Assembly: GCA_030267565.1 (NCBI GenBank)
Contig: BRXU01000002.1
Coordinates: 6,205,501-6,269,500 of the forward strand
Reading direction: 5' to 3'
From: Pleodorina starrii
Lineage: Eukaryota > Chlorophyta > Chlorophyceae > Chlamydomonadales > Volvocaceae
DNA length: 64,000 nt
Below the pieces are notes generated by a model. That model made no database searches, had not been told where the DNA came from, and saw nothing but the letters and a program-made list of their open reading frames with translations. The translations under genes and the position numbers were made by a program. Of the stretch, positions 58,606 to 64,000 are shown in pieces. Within the stretch, counting starts at the first letter, position 1, and each line of letters begins with the position of its first letter.

Positions 58606-58678
58606 CGAGCCTACCAGGGATCGAACCTGGAATCTCCGGTTCCGTAGACCGGCGCTTTATCCATTAAGCCATAGGCCC
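58606..58678 (-). tRNA. trnR(ACG): tRNA-Arg(ACG), unit 24, intact
   Basis: Same as the intact unit 1 gene. Confidence 0.93.
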
Positions 58679-59505
58679 TTATCCGAGTTCAGACACTCGT
58701 TAAACTCCAGGAACGTGTTGGATTCATTGACGAGCTTGGCACGCAGGCCCACATACAGCTCAATCATTAAGCCACAGGGGCACAGGTAGAATTTTTGTGC
58801 CATGATGTCAAGCAACAACAAACAAAGTGCACAATCTGGTATGTTGATGCACCTTTTTGTGGGAAAACAGGGACTGTCACTTTATACCATACATGGAGCC
58901 TTAGGGTGAATTCTCCCAAGGTCGTGGGTTTCTGAGCCTTCTCCTGCGGTGTCTCTCACTCGTTCCTGTTTGGTTGACTTAAGCTGGCAAGTATGGGTGA
59001 GTGTCTTGGCAGCTCTTGTCGCCTCCAGCACAGTGCATGGCTAGCTGGCCCATTGGCTCTACTTTTCAAGAGTTTGGAACCCACTGCAAGGCATACATAC
59101 ACAACAAAGGAATGTATTGAACAGGTTTTTCTCAAAACATTGTGATGCTGGGTCATACATACATACTACACAGCTCACCATGGCCATGCCAGCCACCATT
59201 CCACATGAAAGCGTGATCCAATGGTACATTTCAGATAGTGTTTTTATGTGCAGGTCATCAGCATGGCAATGCATGGAGGATGCATACTGCAGCCATATGT
59301 GGGCCAATAATAGGTGGGATGGATATTTTGAACTGGGGTCTGCACATACAATCCCTAAACATATATAGTCATACTTAGTTATGCAGTTTTCGGAGCTGCA
59401 CCCATACAGACAGGGGAAACAGGTTATTCTTGACCCTATAACTTATGCCATTCGGCTAAACGACCAAGGAAAACATGACCACATTCTCTATGTGTAAGAG
59501 ATCTG

Positions 59506-59576
59506 TGCACAAGCCGAGAATCGAACTCGGGTCTGGTCCGTGGCAAGGAGCTATGCTACCACTATACCACTGGTGC
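59506..59576 (-). tRNA. trnG(GCC): tRNA-Gly(GCC), unit 25, two mismatches
   Basis: C5-U68 in the acceptor and C28-C42 in the anticodon stem. Confidence 0.6.
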
Positions 59577-60132
59577 TGAACACTGCACATGTCCACTGCA
59601 CAAAAGACTTACCACCCTGTTCATACTTGCCAACAAACAATTGGCCTATGTTCATGCAAACCTGGTGTACTTGCTGATAAAGACATACACTGCCCAGTGA
59701 GGGGCTCAGATAGAACTCACAACCACAAGGTTAAGAGTCTTGCCCTCTTCCACTGAATGAGCTGAACAGGCTCATTTTCAAACCTCGTACACACAGAGAC
59801 ATGTATGGAGTGTGCACCAATGGATGTGTTGCACAGAAAGGGACCAGACCAGATGTAGGGCTCAGCAGTGGCACAACCAGTAGGGTGCAAAAATGTTTCC
59901 CATTCAGATATACTGGATATCCAATCATGGATGCATCTTACAAATACAAATAACCCACTACCCATGTCACTTACAAATTTCACGATCAGACATCCCTCTT
60001 CCAGCTATTCACATGTGTAGTATGGAATTCCCACTTATCATGCTCCCGAAATCCACCCAGCACCCAACATGTGAATGCCGAGTAAAGGACATGTTTTAGC
60101 TGTTGCAGACATGTGTACGTGGACACATATTC

Positions 60133-60205
60133 CGAGCCAACCAGGGATCGAACCTGGAATCTCCGGTTCCGTAGACCGGCGCTTTATCCATTAAGCCATA
60201 GGCCC
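60133..60205 (-). tRNA. trnR(ACG): tRNA-Arg(ACG), unit 25, acceptor mismatch
   Basis: U6-U67 mismatch. Confidence 0.75.
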
Positions 60206-61032
60206 TTATCCGAGTTCAGGCACTCGTTAAACTCCAGGAACGTGTTGGATTCATTGACGAGCTTGGCACGCAGGCCCACATACAGCTCAATCATTAAGCC
60301 ACAGGGGCACAGGTAGAATTTATGTGCCATGATGTCAAGCAACAACAAACAAAGTGCACAATCTGGTATGTTGATGCACCTTTTTGTGGGAAAACAGGGA
60401 CTGTCACTTTATACCATACATGGAGCCTTAGGGTGAATTCTCCCAAGGTCGTGGGTTTCTGAGCCTTCTCCTGCGGTGTCTCTCACTCGTTCCTGTTTGG
60501 TTGACTTAAGCTGGCAAGTATGGGTGAGTGTCTTGGCAGCTCTTGTCGCCTCCAGCACAGTGCATGGCTAGCTGGCCCATTGGCTCTACTTTTCAAGAGT
60601 TTGGAACCCACTGCAAGGCATACATACACAACAAAGGAATGTATTGAACAGGTTTTTCTCAAAACATTGTGATGCTGGGTCATACATACATACTACACAG
60701 CTCACCATGGCCATGCCAGCCACCATTCCACATGAAAGCGTGATCCAATGGTACATTTCAGATAGTGTTTTTATGTGCAGGTCATCAGCATGGCAATGCA
60801 TGGAGGATGCATACTGCAGCCATATGTGGGCCAATAATAGGTGGGATGGATATTTTGAACTGGGGTCTGCACATACAATCCCTAAACATATATAGTCATA
60901 CTTAGTTATGCAGTTTTCGGAGCTGCACCCATACAGACAGGGGAAAGAGGTTATTCTTGACCCTATAACTTATGCCATTCGGCTAAACGACCAAGGAAAA
61001 CATGACCACATTCTCTATGTGTAAGAGATCTG

Positions 61033-61103
61033 TGCACCAGCCGAGAATCGAACTCGAGTCTGGTCCGTGGCAAGGAGCTATGCTACCACTATACCACTGG
61101 TGC
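61033..61103 (-). tRNA. trnG(GCC): tRNA-Gly(GCC), unit 26, anticodon-stem mismatch
   Basis: C28-C42 mismatch, with a U49-G65 wobble in the T stem. Confidence 0.7.
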
Positions 61104-61659
61104 TGAACACTGCACATGTCCACTGCACAAAAGACTTACCACCCTGTTCATACTTGCCAACAAACAATTGGCCTATGTTCATGCAAACCTGGTGTACTTG
61201 CTGATAAAGACATACACTGCCCAGTGAGGGGCTCAGATAGAACTCACAACCACAAGGTTAAGAGTCTTGCCCTCTTCCACTGAATGAGCTGAACAGGCAC
61301 ATTTTCAAACCTCGTACACACAGAGACATGTATGGAGTGTGCACCAATGGATGTGTTGCACAGAAAGGGACCAGACCAGATGTAGGGCTCAGCAGTGGCA
61401 CAACCAGTAGGGTGCAAAAATGTTTCCCATTCAGATATACTGGATATCCAATCATGGATGCATCTTACAAATACAAATAACCCACTACCCATGTCACTTA
61501 CAAATTTCACGATCAGACATCCCTCTTCCAGCTATTCACATGTGTAGTATGGAATTCCCACTTATCATGCTCCCGAAATCCACCCAGCACCCAACATGTG
61601 AATGCCGAGTAAAGGACATGTTTTAGCTGTTGCAGACATGTGTACGTGGACACATATTC

Positions 61660-61732
61660 CGAGCCAACCAGGGATCGAACCTGGAATCTCCGGTTCCGTA
61701 GACCGGCGCTTTATCCATTAAGCCATAGGCCC
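61660..61732 (-). tRNA. trnR(ACG): tRNA-Arg(ACG), unit 26, acceptor mismatch
   Basis: U6-U67 mismatch. Confidence 0.75.
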
Positions 61733-62559
61733 TTATCCGAGTTCAGGCACTCGTTAAACTCCAGGAACGTGTTGGATTCATTGACGAGCTTGGCACGCAG
61801 GCCCACATACAGCTCAATCATTAAGCCACAGGGGCACAGGTAGAATTTATGTGCCATGATGTCAAGCAACAACAAACAAAGTGCACAATCTGGTATGTTG
61901 ATGCACCTTTTTGTGGGAAAACAGGGACTGTCACTTTATACCATACATGGAGCCTTAGGGTGAATTCTCCCAAGGTCGTGGGTTTCTGAGCCTTCTCCTG
62001 CGGTGTCTCTCACTCGTTCCTGTTTGGTTGACTTAAGCTGGCAAGTATGGGTGAGTGTCTTGGCAGCTCTTGTCGCCTCCAGCACAGTGCATGGCTAGCT
62101 GGCCCATTGGCTCTACTTTTCAAGAGTTTGGAACCCACTGCAAGGCATACATACACAACAAAGGAATGTATTGAACAGGTTTTTCTCAAAACATTGTGAT
62201 GCTGGGTCATACATACATACTACACAGCTCACCATGGCCATGCCAGCCACCATTCCACATGAAAGCGTGATCCAATGGTACATTTCAGATAGTGTTTTTA
62301 TGTGCAGGTCATCAGCATGGCAATGCATGGAGGATGCATACTGCAGCCATATGTGGGCCAATAATAGGTGGGATGGATATTTTGAACTGGGGTCTGCACA
62401 TACAATCCCTAAACATATATAGTCATACTTAGTTATGCAGTTTTCGGAGCTGCACCCATACAGACAGGGGAAAGAGGTTATTCTTGACCCTATAACTTAT
62501 GCCATTCGGCTAAACGACCAAGGAAAACATGACCACATTCTCTATGTGTAAGAGATCTG

Positions 62560-62630
62560 TGCACCAGCCGAGAATCGAACTCGGGTCTGGTCCGTGGCAA
62601 GGAGCTATGCTACCACTATACCACTGGTGC
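62560..62630 (-). tRNA. trnG(GCC): tRNA-Gly(GCC), unit 27, anticodon-stem mismatch
   Basis: C28-C42 mismatch only. Confidence 0.75.
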
Positions 62631-63186
62631 TGAACACTGCACATGTCCACTGCACAAAAGACTTACCACCCTGTTCATACTTGCCAACAAACAATTGGCC
62701 TATGTTCATGCAAACCTGGTGTACTTGCTGATAAAGACATACACTGCCCAGTGAGGGGCTCAGATAGAACTCACAACCACAAGGTTAAGAGTCTTGCCCT
62801 CTTCCACTGAATGAGCTGAACAGGCACATTTTCAAACCTCGTACACACAGAGACATGTATGGAGTGTGCACCAATGGATGTGTTGCACAGAAAGGGACCA
62901 GACCAGATGTAGGGCTCAGCAGTGGCACAACCAGTAGGGTGCAAAAATGTTTCCCATTCAGATATACTGGATATCCAATCATGGATGCATCTTACAAATA
63001 CAAATAACCCACTACCCATGTCACTTACAAATTTCACGATCAGACATCCCTCTTCCAGCTATTCACATGTGTAGTATGGAATTCCCACTTATCATGCTCC
63101 CGAAATCCACCCAGCACCCAACATGTGAATGCCGAGTAAAGGACATGTTTTAGCTGTTGCAGACATGTGTACGTGGACACATATTC

Positions 63187-63259
63187 CGAGCCAACCAGGG
63201 ATCGAACCTGGAATCTCCGGTTCCGTAGACCGGCGCTTTATCCATTAAGCCATAGGCCC
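63187..63259 (-). tRNA. trnR(ACG): tRNA-Arg(ACG), unit 27, acceptor mismatch
   Basis: U6-U67 mismatch. Confidence 0.75.
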
Positions 63260-63349
63260 TTATCCGAGTTCAGGCACTCGTTAAACTCCAGGAACGTGTT
63301 GGATTCATTGACGAGCTTGGCACGCAGGCCCACATACAGCTCAATCATT

Positions 63350-64000
63350 AAGCCACAGGGGCACAGGTAGAATTTATGTGCCATGATGTCAAGCAACAAC
63401 AAACAAAGTGCACAATCTGGTATGTTGATGCACCTTTTTGTGGGAAAACAGGGACTGTCACTTTATACCATACATGGAGCCTTAGGGTGAATTCTCCCAA
63501 GGTCGTGGGTTTCTGAGCCTTCTCCTGCGGTGTCTCTCACTCGTTCCTGTTTGGTTGACTTAAGCTGGCAAGTATGGGTGAGTGTCTTGGCAGCTCTTGT
63601 CGCCTCCAGCACAGTGCATGGCTAGCTGGCCCATTGGCTCTACTTTTCAAGAGTTTGGAACCCACTGCAAGGCATACATACACAACAAAGGAATGTATTG
63701 AACAGGTTTTTCTCAAAACATTGTGATGCTGGGTCATACATACATACTACACAGCTCACCATGGCCATGCCAGCCACCATTCCACATGAAAGCGTGATCC
63801 AATGGTACATTTCAGATAGTGTTTTTATGTGCAGGTCATCAGCATGGCAATGCATGGAGGATGCATACTGCAGCCATATGTGGGCCAATAATAGGTGGGA
63901 TGGATATTTTGAACTGGGGTCTGCACATACAATCCCTAAACATATATAGTCATACTTAGTTATGCAGTTTTCGGAGCTGCACCCATACAGACAGGGGAAA
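63350..64000. repeat. tRNA array unit 28, cut by window end
   Basis: The first 651 bp of a further unit; its Gly gene would start about 90 bp beyond the window. The array therefore continues to the right. Confidence 0.97.

Larger units (their letters stand above)
57242..58768. repeat. tRNA array unit 24
   Basis: 1527 bp, back to the insertion-free type. Confidence 0.97.
58769..60295. repeat. tRNA array unit 25
   Basis: 1527 bp. Units 25-27 form a recent, nearly identical triplet. Confidence 0.97.
60296..61822. repeat. tRNA array unit 26
   Basis: 1527 bp. Confidence 0.97.
61823..63349. repeat. tRNA array unit 27
   Basis: 1527 bp. Confidence 0.97.

Overview
This window is eukaryotic nuclear DNA and almost entirely repetitive. 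The tRNA genes carry internal A and B boxes and no encoded 3' CCA. Telomere-like G-rich minisatellites are present, and there is a decayed tyrosine-recombinase (DIRS/PAT-type) retrotransposon. The tRNA-Gly(GCC) resembles plant and green-algal versions as I remember them, so a microbial alga or related protist is a reasonable guess, but no species can be named. Layout and repetitiveness suggest a subtelomeric or otherwise heterochromatic region.

Region by region: (1) 1-1508 holds one real protein-coding gene on the minus strand, running off the left edge of the window, followed by its upstream DNA and a small diverged copy of part of it. (2) 1509-10044 alternates five long arrays of a perfect 7-bp repeat (GGGGCTA on the plus strand, about 6 kb in total) with five near-identical ~490-500 bp blocks. 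The blocks carry scraps related to the first gene and two tRNA-like T-arms. (3) A perfect 20-nt hairpin at 10045-10064 sits exactly at the junction with the next domain. (4) 10066-64000 is a tandem array of a 1527-bp unit, 27 complete copies plus a partial one. Every complete unit encodes, on the minus strand, tRNA-Arg(ACG) and tRNA-Gly(GCC), plus a degenerate tRNA-Lys(CTT)-like and a degenerate tRNA-Leu-like element.

The array is interrupted by three kinds of insertion. One is a 3.7 kb DIRS-like relic with 259-bp direct terminal repeats and an internal 125-bp satellite (unit 15). The second is a 1.2 kb element with 12-bp terminal inverted repeats and a 7-bp target duplication, present in three consecutive units (19-21). 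The third is a 2.34 kb insertion flanked by a 7-bp direct repeat, present in two consecutive units (22-23). The last two have spread together with the tRNA unit, so the array is evolving by unequal exchange or gene conversion.

Functionally the window offers a high-copy source of two tRNAs: 10 of 27 Arg and 17 of 27 Gly copies have no stem mismatch or loop change that I would expect to be damaging. The gene at the left edge, the retroelement remains and the insertions are bystanders. I see no operon, CRISPR array or bacterial-type gene. The closest published parallel I know is the tandem tRNA gene arrays of Entamoeba; the combination here with adjacent GGGGCTA arrays is what makes the window unusual.
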